Part shown: positions 34,357 to 43,562 of the stretch, one piece after another | Numbering within the stretch: position 1 is the stretch's first letter | How the letters are laid out: every line of letters starts with the position of its first letter | Assembly: GCF_014197015.1 (NCBI RefSeq) | Contig: NZ_JACIET010000002.1 | Coordinates: 992,001-1,056,000 of the forward strand | Length of the DNA: 64,000 nucleotides | Reading direction: 5' to 3' | Source of the DNA: Niveibacterium umoris | GTDB lineage: Bacteria; Pseudomonadota; Gammaproteobacteria; Burkholderiales; Rhodocyclaceae | Made by a program: the position numbers and the translations under genes | Notes under the pieces: model-generated | Databases searched by the model: none | What the model was told of the DNA's origin: nothing | Seen by the model: the letters and a program-made list of their open reading frames with translations, nothing else

Positions 34357-35813
34357 ACCTGTTCCAGCGCTGGTTTCGCTCGCTCAACCTGCGGCTTGCG
34401 TTGATTCTCTTCCTCGCCCTGGGTGGCAGCTACGCGTTGATGGTGTGGTTGTTGCAGACTCGGGTCGCTGATCTGCGGATCAGCCACGCGGCGGAGGTGC
34501 TTGCCGGCCGGGTGCGTGATGCGGAAGCCCGTCTCGCGGCGCGGCCGGAGGACGCCGCTGCGACGGGCCCCGGCCAGCGCATCGTCGAGGCAGAGGATCC
34601 GCCAGGGTTCCAGCGTGGCAGCTGGCGGCATGGCCCGCCGGCGCCAGAGGGCGACGCGCCGCCGCCGATGCGCCGGCAAACGCCCGACGACCCGCCCGGG
34701 CCGTCGGCACCGCCGCCGGGCGACGCCGACGCGCGGGGACGATTCGGCCACCTGCACCCGCGCGTGTTTCCACTGGCCCAGCTTGATCTTGCGCTGAACA
34801 GGGAACTCGGCCGTGTGGTCGAGTTGCGGCCGGGAGGCGTGCGCGGAGAGGGGCCCGGGCTCTGGATCCGCCTCGCCGGCAACACGCCAAGATGGCTATG
34901 GGTGCCCGCTTCGAGTCTGCCGATGCTCGCACCGCTCGGACGCTTCGAACTGGTGCCCTTGATTCCGGTGCTTGGCTTCATCGTCGCCTTCGTTGCAGCG
35001 TTGTTCCTCGTCGTGCAGGTGAACAGACCCCTGCGCCGATTGGGCGATGCGCTCGGAGAGGTCGGTTCCGCCAGCGCGCCGCAGCCGCTCGCGCTCAGCG
35101 GTGCCAACGAGATCCGCCTGCTGGCCGGCCGCTTCAACGACATGCTGGCGCGTCTCGGCCGGCTCGAAAGTGACCGCACGACCATGCTGGCCGGCATCGC
35201 GCACGATCTGCGCACCCCGCTCACGCGGCTGCAACTGCAGATCGAACTCGCCGCCGGCGCGCAGGGAATCGACGCGCCACGCAAGGCCGCAATGCTGCGC
35301 GAACTCGATCAGCTCGGCGAGATCATCGACCAGTTTCGCCTGTTCGCCGGTGGCGCCGCAGGCGAGCCGATGGAGATGCGGGAACTCGCGCTGTTGTTGG
35401 AGGAAGTGGCCGAGCCGTGGCGCGCGCAGGGCCTGCAGTTGGCACTGCAAGACGGGGTGTATGCGCGGGTTCGCCCTGCGGCCCTGCGGCGCGCGCTCGG
35501 CAATCTGCTCGGCAACGCCTTCGCGTATGGGGCGCCGCCGGTGGTGCTGCAACTCGTTGCGGAGGCCGACCACGTGTGTATCGAAGTGCGCGACCAAGGC
35601 CCGGGCATCGCGGCAGATCGCCTGGATGAAGCGCGGCGGCCGTTCGCGCGGCTTGATCCGGCGCGTGGCGGCAGCGGCCATAGCGGACTCGGTCTCGCCA
35701 TCGTCGAGCGCCTGATCGGCGACATGGGCGGCCAGCTCGAACTGCTGAGCCCGCCGCAGGGCGGCCTGTGCGCGCGCTTGCGGCTGCCGCGCGCGGCGCC
35801 GAACGCCGACTAG
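34353..35813 (+). CDS. EnvZ-like sensor histidine kinase
   Basis: A 486-residue membrane kinase coupled to the OmpR-type regulator. TM1 about 14-35, a periplasmic domain of about 170 residues that is unusually rich in Pro/Ala/Arg (several PPP runs), TM2 about 203-226, HAMP, the phospho-acceptor His in IAHDLRTPLTRLQ, then the N box (NLLGNAFAYG), DQGPGI and GHSGLGLAIVERL. This is the EnvZ architecture; the signal is not predictable. A histidine-phosphatase activity is likely as in EnvZ (Thr in HDLRT). Confidence 0.92.
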   Translation: MNLFQRWFRSLNLRLALILFLALGGSYALMVWLLQTRVADLRISHAAEVLAGRVRDAEARLAARPEDAAATGPGQRIVEAEDPPGFQRGSWRHGPPAPEGDAPPPMRRQTPDDPPGPSAPPPGDADARGRFGHLHPRVFPLAQLDLALNRELGRVVELRPGGVRGEGPGLWIRLAGNTPRWLWVPASSLPMLAPLGRFELVPLIPVLGFIVAFVAALFLVVQVNRPLRRLGDALGEVGSASAPQPLALSGANEIRLLAGRFNDMLARLGRLESDRTTMLAGIAHDLRTPLTRLQLQIELAAGAQGIDAPRKAAMLRELDQLGEIIDQFRLFAGGAAGEPMEMRELALLLEEVAEPWRAQGLQLALQDGVYARVRPAALRRALGNLLGNAFAYGAPPVVLQLVAEADHVCIEVRDQGPGIAADRLDEARRPFARLDPARGGSGHSGLGLAIVERLIGDMGGQLELLSPPQGGLCARLRLPRAAPNAD

Positions 35814-35994
35814 TCCGATGCCGCTTGCGTCAGCGCCATTGCGACTGCAACTGCAGGCCCGGGCGACGGGCCGCAGCACAGCGCGTCTTGGCGCCTGCTG
35901 CGGCGGTCCCGCTTCGCGCCCGGGACCAGGTTCACACTGACCGCGTTCGAGATTGCCGTGCAGTGCCGCCCACGCCCGGTGAGCGGTCGACGTC

Positions 35995-37803
35995 TCAAGG
36001 CGCCATCGTTTCCGGTGTCACCTCCCAGCCTGCGTCGATGCCGCCTGGCAGCATCTGCCCGCGATCTTCGCCGACCTCTGCGTCGATCAGGCGGTTGAGC
36101 TTCTCGTTCATGGCGACCATGAGATCACGCTGGGGCTTGCTGCCCGCTGCGAGGTTGGTCATCTCCAGGGGGTCGGCCTTCGCATCGTAGAGTTCGACGT
36201 CGTTGAAGCGAAGCAGCTCTTCCAGGTTTGCGGGTCGGTTGTGGTGCTTCGGCGAGAAATAGCGCGCGAATACGTACTGGCCGTCATACACCATCCTCAC
36301 CGCGCCGCGCTTGCTCATGTCCGGGACGAGCCCGGCTTCCTTGAGTTTTTTCGGGTCGCCGCCCTGCTTGATGTGGGCGACGGCCTTGTAGAGGTAGTCG
36401 CCATCGAGGTAGGCGAACATGTTGTAGTTGAACAGCGCCCCGTCGCGCACCGCGTTGACGGCGGCGTGTTCGGGGGCGGCGAGGACGCTCGAAAAGTCCT
36501 TCCCGGGGAGATCTTTGGTGATGGCGGTGCGCTTCTCCGGCGTCACGCCGGTCAATGCGACCAGCGTTGGTGCCAGATCGACGTGGGAGGTGAGCGTGCG
36601 GCATTGCTTGCCACCGGCGTAGGCGGGATGCGCCACGATCAAGGGCACGTGATTCTGTTCGCGATAGGACACTGCGCCCTTCGCGTGCAGCATGTGGGCG
36701 CCGTCCATGTCCCCGTGGTCTGCGGTGAGAACGACGATGGTGCGATCGGTGAGTCCGGCAGCGTCGAGTTCGGCGAGCACGCTTGCAATATTGCGATCAA
36801 CGTCGCGCAGGCAATTGAGGTAGTAGTTGTGCCGCCGGCGCCAGCGCGTTTCTTCATTCGGAATCTCACCTACCAGCGCATCATGCGAGCGCAGGAAGTC
36901 GCGGTGCGCCGGGGGGCGCCCGGGTGCGTCCAGCGGTTGCGCATGATTCGCCGGAAGATTGAAACGCCATTGCTTGGCATACAGCGGATCGTTCGGCGCA
37001 CGCTCGACATGTGACAGCGCGCGCGTGGCCTGGTGGGGTGCGCCGGGCTCGTCGGTATCGAAGAACATGACGTCGTGCGGGTTGACCAGGTTCACGGCCA
37101 GAAACCAGGGCTTGCCCTGCGCCGCCAGCTCGCGCCCCTTGCCGCGCAACCAGCTCGCGGACATGGCCGCCGTCACGCCATCGTGCAGGTAGCCGCCCTG
37201 ATGGTGCGCGATGATGTCACCCACGCCCATATAGTCCGAGAAACCGTAAGCCTCCATTTCCTCGGTGAAGATCTTTGTCAGCGAACCGAGTTTGTTGACG
37301 GTCTCGAATTCTTTCGTCAGGTGCCACTTGCCTTTGTAGGCGGCGTAGTACCCGGCATCGCGCATCATGTGCCCGAGCGTGCGGATCTCGGTCGACATGC
37401 TGTTGATCCAGGGAAAGTTCGTGTTGTCGAACATCCGGGTGTGCTGGATGTGCTGTCCGGTGTAGAGCACCGAACGCGATGGCGTGCACACACAGGAATT
37501 GATGCGGTGGTTGGTGAAGGTCGTTCCCTGCCGCGCCAGCCGTTCATGGGCGGGCAGGCTGAACCCGACCGGCAGTTCGCCGGGGCGAAAGAAGCGCTCC
37601 TGATCGGTCAGGATGAACAGGATGTTGTAAGGGCCGGCGGCGCGGGTGCGCCGCGGCGGCGTGGGCGAGGTCTCGCTTGCCGCCGTGGCCGGGTTGATGG
37701 CGCCTCCGACCGCGCCAAGCCCGAGCGCAGTGACGCTCGCGCTGGTCAGGCCCAGGAAGCCTCGTCGCGTCAGTTGGGCAGGCTGGTTCTTCTTCTCCGT
37801 CAT
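35995..37803 (-). CDS. Tat-exported sulfatase
   Basis: A 602-residue sulfatase. The start MTEKKNQPAQLTRRGFLGL has the twin-Arg motif; export through Tat is likely and cofactor or maturation before export fits. The formylglycine site is CVCTPSRS (Cys106, CxPxR), and TDQERFF and the later HGDMDGAHMLHAKG provide metal ligands and active-site residues. A maturase is not visible in the window. I prefer ATG 37803, preceded by AGAGAAGGG, to an ATG 27 bp upstream. It lies upstream of a PQQ dehydrogenase on the same strand and may act on sulfated sugars or choline sulfate. Confidence 0.88.
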   Translation of the reverse strand: MTEKKNQPAQLTRRGFLGLTSASVTALGLGAVGGAINPATAASETSPTPPRRTRAAGPYNILFILTDQERFFRPGELPVGFSLPAHERLARQGTTFTNHRINSCVCTPSRSVLYTGQHIQHTRMFDNTNFPWINSMSTEIRTLGHMMRDAGYYAAYKGKWHLTKEFETVNKLGSLTKIFTEEMEAYGFSDYMGVGDIIAHHQGGYLHDGVTAAMSASWLRGKGRELAAQGKPWFLAVNLVNPHDVMFFDTDEPGAPHQATRALSHVERAPNDPLYAKQWRFNLPANHAQPLDAPGRPPAHRDFLRSHDALVGEIPNEETRWRRRHNYYLNCLRDVDRNIASVLAELDAAGLTDRTIVVLTADHGDMDGAHMLHAKGAVSYREQNHVPLIVAHPAYAGGKQCRTLTSHVDLAPTLVALTGVTPEKRTAITKDLPGKDFSSVLAAPEHAAVNAVRDGALFNYNMFAYLDGDYLYKAVAHIKQGGDPKKLKEAGLVPDMSKRGAVRMVYDGQYVFARYFSPKHHNRPANLEELLRFNDVELYDAKADPLEMTNLAAGSKPQRDLMVAMNEKLNRLIDAEVGEDRGQMLPGGIDAGWEVTPETMAP

Positions 37804-37887
37804 GGCAGATCCCTTCTCTCTGTTGGTCATGCATGGCTGGTCGGCGCACGCCCTTTGGCGTGGCGTACGGTTTGAATGCGGTTGCGC

Positions 37888-39102
37888 TTATCGCTCGATG
37901 CGGATCAGTTGCCCGCCATCGGTGAGCAGGTAGAGCCAGCCGTCCGGCCCTTGTTTGACGCATCGGATGCGCTGTCCGAGCGCGGCGAACAGTTTTTCTC
38001 TTGAGGCTTCGACATTGCCGTTGAGCTCGACCCGCCACAACGCGGTGCCGGCGAGGGCGCCGAAGAAAACGCTCTTCTGCCATTCCGGGAACTTGCTGCC
38101 GGTGTAGAAGGTGAGCCCGGCCGGTGCGACCGAGATCGGCACCCAGTAGCTCACCGGCTCGGTGTAGTCGGGCGCGTGGGTGCCGCCGCCGATGCGGCAG
38201 GCGTCGCCCACCGGATCGCCGTAGTTGCAGCCGTAGCTGCGGATCGGCCAGCCGTAGTTGTTGCCGGCGCGGATCAGGTTCAGTTCGTCACCGCCCTGCG
38301 GGCCATGCTCGGTTTCCCACAACTCGCCTGTTGTCGGGTGGATTGCAGCGCCCTGCGGGTTGCGGTGGCCGTAGCTCCAGATTTCCGGCCGCGCGCCGGC
38401 GCTGGCGAAGACCGGGTTGCCGGTCGGGATGCTGCCGTCGCGGTTGATGCGGATCACCTTGCCGAGGCTCTGTGTCAGATCCTGTGCCGGGCTGCCCTTC
38501 TGGCGCTCGCCGAGGGTCACGAACAGCGTCTTGTCGCTGCGGAAGGCCAGGCGCGAGCCAAAGTGCCCGCTGCCGCTGACCTTGGGCACCTGCCGGTAGA
38601 TCACCGCGATCTCCTGCAGTGTGTCGCCGACCAGCTTGCCGCGTGCCACGGCGGTGCCGGCCAGCCCGGCTTCGGCGCCGCTGCCCGGTTCGGAGTAAGT
38701 CCAGTAAACCCACGGTGTCGTGTTGAAGTCCGGGTCGAGTGCCACGTCGAGCAAGCCGCCCTGGCCGTCGGCGATGACGGGCGGCAGGTTGTTCAAGGTG
38801 GCCTGCACCGTCGCGCCGTCGGCGCTCAGGATCACCATCGTGCCGGCCTTTTGTGTCACCAGCATGCGGCCGTCGGGCAGGAAGGCGAGGCCCCAGGGCG
38901 AGGCGAGCGCGCTGTTCAGCAGCACCGTCTTGGGCGGCGTCGTCGGCGTCGGTGTAGGAGTTGGCGCGGGGACGACAGGCGTTGCGGCGTCGCCGCCACC
39001 ACCGCAACAGGCAACGACGCTGCAGGCGCAGGCGATCAGCACTGCAAGGCAGAGCCGCGCTTCAAGGCGCTCAGACGGCAGGGCGGGCGAATGTCGGGTC
39101 AT
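37888..39102 (-). CDS. PQQ-dependent sugar dehydrogenase-like lipoprotein
   Basis: A 404-residue exported beta-propeller of the soluble aldose dehydrogenase (YliI/Asd) family. Lipoprotein-like signal peptide around CACSVVAC, then a Thr/Pro linker. Family blocks: PWGLAFLPDGRMLVTQK, GGLLDVALDPDF, GHFGSRLAFRSDKTLFVTLGER and WSYGHRNPQGAAIHPTTGELWETEHGPQGGDELN, with the conserved His/Arg PQQ pocket. Acts in the periplasm, oxidising sugars with electrons passed to the respiratory chain. The frame extends to 39177, but ATG 39102 matches the signal peptide. Upstream of the sulfatase. Confidence 0.88.
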   Translation of the reverse strand: MTRHSPALPSERLEARLCLAVLIACACSVVACCGGGGDAATPVVPAPTPTPTPTTPPKTVLLNSALASPWGLAFLPDGRMLVTQKAGTMVILSADGATVQATLNNLPPVIADGQGGLLDVALDPDFNTTPWVYWTYSEPGSGAEAGLAGTAVARGKLVGDTLQEIAVIYRQVPKVSGSGHFGSRLAFRSDKTLFVTLGERQKGSPAQDLTQSLGKVIRINRDGSIPTGNPVFASAGARPEIWSYGHRNPQGAAIHPTTGELWETEHGPQGGDELNLIRAGNNYGWPIRSYGCNYGDPVGDACRIGGGTHAPDYTEPVSYWVPISVAPAGLTFYTGSKFPEWQKSVFFGALAGTALWRVELNGNVEASREKLFAALGQRIRCVKQGPDGWLYLLTDGGQLIRIER

Positions 39103-39189
39103 TGCGTCTGGCCTCCGGCAGGCGGGCCACGATGCGGCCCGAGCGGCGATCCTGCACCGCCGCGCTGCCCCCGACAATACGCGCTTGTT

Positions 39190-39942
39190 CTACATCTGCT
39201 TGAACAGATGTCCGAAACTGCGGCTGACCTCAAGCTTTTCCGGGTTGCCGCGCACCGACACCATCAGATGGCCGCGCTCGTCGCGGGTCACCGCCGAGAT
39301 CGCATCCACCTTCACCAGCGTCGCACGGTGGATCTGCCAGAACTCGTCCGGGTCGAGTTCGGCCACCAACTCGCGGATCGGTTTGCGGATCAGCGCCTCG
39401 AATTCCTCGGTCTGCACCCGGGTGTATTTTTCGTCCGAAGTGAAGAACAGGATCTCGCGCGTGGCGATCATGCGGATCGCATTGCCGACGCTGGCCTGGA
39501 TCCATTTCAGGTAACTTTTCTGCGTGCCGCCGTTCATGCTTGCGGCGAGCTTCACCAGCATCTGGTTCAGGTCGGGCGGCGGCTCGACCAGACGCGCCTT
39601 GAGGCGCTCGACGGTGCGTGCGAGTCGATCCTGCTCCACCGGCTTCATCAAATAATCGACTGCGCCGCGCTCGAAGGCCTCTACCGCGTACTGGTCGTAG
39701 GCGGTGACGAACACCACATGGGCGTGCTGGCACACCTCGCGTGCCGCCTCCAGGCCGGTGCGGCCGGGCATGCGGATGTCGAGGAAGGCGATGTCCGGCT
39801 TCAGCGTCTCGGCCATCTCCACCGCTTCGTCGCCGTTCTTGGCTTCGCCGACGATCTGCAGTTCGGGCCAGGCCTCGGCCAGCGCGAGGCGGATCTGGTC
39901 GCGCATCAGGCGTTCGTCGTCGGCGATCAGGGCGGTGGGCAT
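39190..39942 (-). CDS. LytTR-family response regulator
   Basis: A 250-residue regulator with a receiver domain (about 1-115; acidic DDE near residues 8-10, phospho-acceptor Asp55 in FLDIRMPG, Lys in LMKPVEQ) and a C-terminal LytTR DNA-binding domain (about 150-250; ILFFTSDEKYTRVQT, FWQIHRATLVKVDAI, VSRSFGHLFKQM). Its partner is probably the LytS-like kinase gene 600 bp upstream on the same strand; a GNAT gene lies between. LytTR proteins bind imperfect direct repeats; targets are not seen. Confidence 0.92.
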   Translation of the reverse strand: MPTALIADDERLMRDQIRLALAEAWPELQIVGEAKNGDEAVEMAETLKPDIAFLDIRMPGRTGLEAAREVCQHAHVVFVTAYDQYAVEAFERGAVDYLMKPVEQDRLARTVERLKARLVEPPPDLNQMLVKLAASMNGGTQKSYLKWIQASVGNAIRMIATREILFFTSDEKYTRVQTEEFEALIRKPIRELVAELDPDEFWQIHRATLVKVDAISAVTRDERGHLMVSVRGNPEKLEVSRSFGHLFKQM

Positions 39943-39999
39943 GGTTGGACTCTCGTCGGTGAGGCAGTCGGGAATGGTCAGAATTATCGCGGAGAGCGC

Positions 40000-40512
40000 T
40001 CACACCTTAAAGCGGAACAGGACACAGGCTTCGCCATGGATCGTCCTGGCAGAAGATTCCAGTCGATCCACCGCACAGGCCGCCAGCACGCGTTGCCAGA
40101 AGGCGCCGGCAGCGTGGTTGGCCGCGAGGTGATAGATCTCCCAGTTGCCCCGGTGCAGGCGGAACAGTTGGCGCACGGCGGCGCTGCCGTGCCCGCGGCC
40201 GCGGAAGCGCCGAGCGATGAAGAAGTAACCGAGGTTGAAGTCGCTGTCCGCATGTTCGCATTCCGCATCGACGATGGCGAAGCCGGCAAGCTCGCCGTCA
40301 ACCCGCATCAGGTAGGCGCTGGTGCCGGGCTGCGCAAGGTAATCGCGCTTCGGGCGGATCGCGTAGCTGCCCGCCTCGCTGAAGCGGACTTCGCAGGTTT
40401 CGCTCAGATCGTAGTTGTAGAACTGCATCAACGCTTCGATGCGTTCAACGTCGTCCGGGCCTGCGGCGACGAGTTCGAGTTGGGGCGCTGTGGGCATCGT
40501 GGCTTGATTCAT
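40000..40512 (-). CDS. GNAT family N-acetyltransferase
   Basis: A 170-residue acetyltransferase of the type with MQFYNYDLSE near the start and ARRFRGRGHGSAAVRQLF as acetyl-CoA loop. A product related to the YkwB/AacA4-like group is possible; substrate unknown. The start is unclear: ATG 40512 is right after a long hairpin, and a second ATG is at 40497. It sits between the LytS-like kinase and the LytTR regulator genes. Confidence 0.78.
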   Translation of the reverse strand: MNQATMPTAPQLELVAAGPDDVERIEALMQFYNYDLSETCEVRFSEAGSYAIRPKRDYLAQPGTSAYLMRVDGELAGFAIVDAECEHADSDFNLGYFFIARRFRGRGHGSAAVRQLFRLHRGNWEIYHLAANHAAGAFWQRVLAACAVDRLESSARTIHGEACVLFRFKV

Positions 40513-40514
40513 GG

Positions 40515-40536
40515 GGCCCACCCTTTCGGGTGGGCC
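40515..40536 (-). other. Strong hairpin abutting the GNAT start codon
   Basis: Nine-bp perfect stem GGCCCACCC/GGGTGGGCC with a four-base loop, ending two bases before the GNAT ATG on the minus strand and 8 bp past the kinase stop. There is no T-tract. As mRNA it would cover the place of the ribosome-binding site, so it may limit GNAT translation. Confidence 0.55.
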
Positions 40537-40543
40537 GGTGGTG

Positions 40544-42505
40544 TCAGCAAACCTTCGTCTGCTGTGCGTCGTCGTCGCGGTAGGGCAATTCGATCGTGGC
40601 GACGGTGCCGCCGCCTTCGTTCGGTGTGAGCGTCAGCGATGCGGTGTTGCCATACAGCAGGCGCAGGCGCTCGCGGATGTTGGCGAGGCCGACGCCGTCC
40701 TTGGCATCTGCGGTGAAGCCGACACCGGTGTCGCTGACTTTCACGCGCAGCTTGCCGCGGGCGACTTCCGCCTTCACGTCGATACGGCCACCCTCCGGTT
40801 TCGGTTCAAGGCCGTGCTTGATGCAGTTCTCGATCAGCGTCTGCAGCATCATCGACGGAAACTCCGCGCAGCTGAGGCCTTCCGGCGCATCGAAGCTGAA
40901 CGCGAGCCGCTCTTCCATGCGCACCTGCATGATCTCCAGATAGGCCTGCGACATCTTCACCTGGCGGCCGAGCGTGCTGCGTTGGGCGTCGTCGCGCATC
41001 TGCGGAATCGCCGCACGCAGGTACTGAATGAGCGTCTTCTGCACCTGCGAGGCGCGTTGCGGATCGGTACGGATCAGCTGGTCGACCGAGGCGAGGGTGT
41101 TGAACAGGAAGTGCGGTTCGATCTGCGCCTGCATCGCGTGCAGCTTGGCGTCGGCCGCTTCCCGTTCAAGGCGGGCCATGTCGGCGGCGATCCGGGCGCT
41201 GCCGGCATCGAGTTCGGCGCGGCGCTTGCCGCCCGCCAGCAGCTTCATGATCGCGAGGCTGACGATGACGAGGAAGGCGAGCGGTGCGAAGTCGAATTTG
41301 CGCTGGGTTTCCTGGGCGCGTTCGGTCGCCGCTTCGATCTCGTCGCGAATGCGGTCTTCAATTTCCTGCGCCTTTTCCGGCGAGATGCCCGGCACGCCGC
41401 GCAGCTCCGGCACGTTGATCTCGACGTCGGTATTGTCTTCGCCGTCGGTGACCTTGATGCCGTCGAGGCCGATCTTCACATGCTGCGAGACCTTGCCGTT
41501 CTCGTCGCGCTCGACCACTTCGATACCGCGCGGCCCGACTTTCACGTCCTGCGCGGCTTTGCCGTGCCGGGACTGGGGGGCAGATTGGCCCGCCTGCGGG
41601 GCGCTGCCATCGATATCGGGCGTGCCCGCCAGCTCCGGCGGCATGACGGGCTCGGACTCCCCGGCCTTGGGCAGCGGCGGCAAGGGCGGCAGCGCCGGTT
41701 TCTTCATGCTGTGATCGCCACGGATGACGGTCACGACCTTGTCGCGCTTGTCCGGTGCGACGAGGGTGTTCGCCACCCCGGCGGCGATCAGCAGCAGCAG
41801 GCCGAGCAGCAACAGGCGGCCCCAGGTCAGCCCCTGCAGCCAGGTGTGTGACCGCGTCGCGGCGACGCCAACAGGCTCACCTGCGCGTGGCATCGGGGAC
41901 TCGAAGCTGTCCGGCGTGCCGCGGTTGGCCGAAATGCCGTCGACACCGATCTTCACTTGTTTGGTGACGATGCCGTCGCTGTTGCGGCGGGTCACTTCTA
42001 TGCCATGCGACCCCACCTCGACCTGTTTTGCGCCCGACTCGACGTGGATCGGCATGCCCTGGCTGCGGGGTTTTGCGCCGCGCGCGATCTTGGCGGCAAT
42101 CAGTATCAGGATCGCGGACATCACGATGCCGACGACTTCGCCTTTGCCGGTCAGGGAATCCGCCGCGATGCCCGCCGCGGCGAAAACGAAGATGCTGACG
42201 AAAATCAGCCGCCACCAGCCGACGACCGCCAGCCACTCCGAAAGGCGCTGCCAGCGTTCTCGGAATTCGGTTTTCAGGCTCTCGGGGCCGACCAGCCACA
42301 GCTTCCAGCCGAACAGCGCCACCGTCACCGAGACGGCTGCGAACACCGAGAACCCGGCGCGCATGCCGATCGCGACGCCGATGATGCGGTGCAGGATCAG
42401 GAAGCCAAAGCCGAGCAGCAGCAGCGAACTCCAGGTGGTACGGCTGATCCAGCTTTCCACGCGCTTGTGAGCGTCGGCGGCGCGAGTGTCCTTGGGGTCG
42501 GTCAT
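40544..42505 (-). CDS. LytS-type membrane sensor histidine kinase with a repeated extramembrane motif
   Basis: A 653-residue kinase of the His_kinase (PF06580) type. About six transmembrane segments: 26-44, 51-70, 99-115, 124-141, 228-249 and 406-424. The phospho-acceptor His465 lies in QIEPHFLFNTL; the ATPase domain has MMLQTLIENCIKHG and GVGLANIRERL. Two similar 32-residue units lie at about 162-193 and 321-352 (VxVGxxGIEV...VKIGxDGI, 17 identities). By topology they fall on opposite sides of the membrane. A Pro-rich linker follows TM5. It probably controls the LytTR regulator downstream. Confidence 0.85.
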   Translation of the reverse strand: MTDPKDTRAADAHKRVESWISRTTWSSLLLLGFGFLILHRIIGVAIGMRAGFSVFAAVSVTVALFGWKLWLVGPESLKTEFRERWQRLSEWLAVVGWWRLIFVSIFVFAAAGIAADSLTGKGEVVGIVMSAILILIAAKIARGAKPRSQGMPIHVESGAKQVEVGSHGIEVTRRNSDGIVTKQVKIGVDGISANRGTPDSFESPMPRAGEPVGVAATRSHTWLQGLTWGRLLLLGLLLLIAAGVANTLVAPDKRDKVVTVIRGDHSMKKPALPPLPPLPKAGESEPVMPPELAGTPDIDGSAPQAGQSAPQSRHGKAAQDVKVGPRGIEVVERDENGKVSQHVKIGLDGIKVTDGEDNTDVEINVPELRGVPGISPEKAQEIEDRIRDEIEAATERAQETQRKFDFAPLAFLVIVSLAIMKLLAGGKRRAELDAGSARIAADMARLEREAADAKLHAMQAQIEPHFLFNTLASVDQLIRTDPQRASQVQKTLIQYLRAAIPQMRDDAQRSTLGRQVKMSQAYLEIMQVRMEERLAFSFDAPEGLSCAEFPSMMLQTLIENCIKHGLEPKPEGGRIDVKAEVARGKLRVKVSDTGVGFTADAKDGVGLANIRERLRLLYGNTASLTLTPNEGGGTVATIELPYRDDDAQQTKVC

Positions 42506-42524
42506 GGTGTGTTCCGTGGAGGGT

Positions 42525-42680
42525 TCAGCAGGCCTTGTGGGCCAGGATGGGGGCGGCCGAGACCGCGACGATACCCGAGTGCGTCCCCGGGAAGGGCGGC
42601 AGCGGGCTGCCGAAGGCGACGTTGACCAGCAGCAGGATGGCCGCGGCAACGAGCAGGGCGAAGAGGGTGGAGCCGTTCAT
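42525..42680 (-). CDS. Small single-span membrane protein (51 aa)
   Basis: Short ORF with a hydrophobic N-terminal helix (LFALLVAAAILLLVNVAFG), then a Pro/Gly-rich loop and the end ILAHKAC. A GAGG lies upstream of the ATG, and a TAGAGT box lies 50 bp upstream. Its stop is 19 bp before the kinase start, so it is probably co-transcribed with it. Unknown; it could be a helper of the kinase. The frame is open up to 42911, but no better start is seen. Confidence 0.5.
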   Translation of the reverse strand: MNGSTLFALLVAAAILLLVNVAFGSPLPPFPGTHSGIVAVSAAPILAHKAC

Positions 42681-42729
42681 GGTGGGCCTCGTTTCGGGTG
42701 TCGGCGGCGGGTAGCAGCCGATGAGGCGC

Positions 42730-42735
42730 ACTCTA
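42730..42735 (-). promoter_or_regulatory. Putative -10 box of the small protein/kinase operon
   Basis: TAGAGT on the minus strand, about 49 bp upstream of the 51-aa ORF. A weaker variant of the TAGAAT box; no -35 seen. Confidence 0.25.
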
Positions 42736-42841
42736 GGCGGGGCCCGGACGCGGTGCAGCCGGGCTGCGACGAACTGCAGCCCGGCGGGGCTGAACTGCAA
42801 AAACCGGGGCTGATCGGTGCCCGGTTTTCGCCCGCGTTGGC

Positions 42842-43372
42842 TCAGAACAAGGTCAGGAATCCGTCCGCGAAGAACACGATGCCGACCAGACCGACCGGCA
42901 GCGCCGCCCACCAGATCCGCTTGCGCTTCATCAGGCCGGCAATCGAATTGAGCAGGATCGCGACCTGCAGGAACATCACCGCAAGGCCAAAGGGCCGGCC
43001 GTGGCGCTTGGCCTCATCGCGTTCGGCCTCCAGTGCGCGGGCTTTCTGCTCGATCTCCTTGCGCTCGGTGTCGTAGGTGCGGATGCGCTGGGCGTAATCG
43101 GCGATGCGCTGGTCGAAGGCCTCGACCGCCGGGCTGCCGGCGGGCACCAGCATCTTCTGCAGTTGCAGCTGTTCGAGCTGAAGCTGGTAGAGGTGCTGTT
43201 TGGTGCTCTTGGCCTGGTAGAAGGCCCACTGGTCGGAGGCCAGCGTCTGGTTGATCACGCTCTGCGTCGAAAAGCCGCCGCCCTTGAAGGTCGACAGCGT
43301 TGCGCAGACCGCCAGCACTACGGTTGCCAGCGCCATGTGGTTAAGCCAGGGTTCCTTCTTTTCCTCGGTCAT
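42842..43372 (-). CDS. DUF4337 family membrane protein
   Basis: A 176-residue protein with one N-terminal transmembrane helix (MALATVVLAVCATLSTFKG), a long coiled-coil middle (QAKSTKQHLYQLQLEQLQLQ and ERKEIEQKARALEAERDEA) and two helices near the C-terminus. This is the DUF4337 layout; function unknown. ATG 43372 starts at MTEEKKEP. The frame runs on upstream into low-quality sequence. It is divergent from the cytochrome gene. Confidence 0.85.
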   Translation of the reverse strand: MTEEKKEPWLNHMALATVVLAVCATLSTFKGGGFSTQSVINQTLASDQWAFYQAKSTKQHLYQLQLEQLQLQKMLVPAGSPAVEAFDQRIADYAQRIRTYDTERKEIEQKARALEAERDEAKRHGRPFGLAVMFLQVAILLNSIAGLMKRKRIWWAALPVGLVGIVFFADGFLTLF

Positions 43373-43562
43373 CGTGCCTGATCCAGTGTCGGGTTCGTAC
43401 AGACCGCCCATGCGGCGGCGGGCGGCATGGTAGCGGCTGATTCCGTTTGGCGGGGCGGGCAGAAACACTTTGAGCGGATTTCGTCGGCGGCGCGCCGTGG
43501 CGGCTGGCATCATGGCGCGCTCGATGCCGCCTTTCCGGCCCGCCCGTTTCCGGAGTTTCCCG

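Noticed and set aside
38176-40629. Plus-strand ORF of 817 codons
   Set aside because: Spans antisense to the PQQ dehydrogenase, LytTR and GNAT genes, which all have clear motifs.
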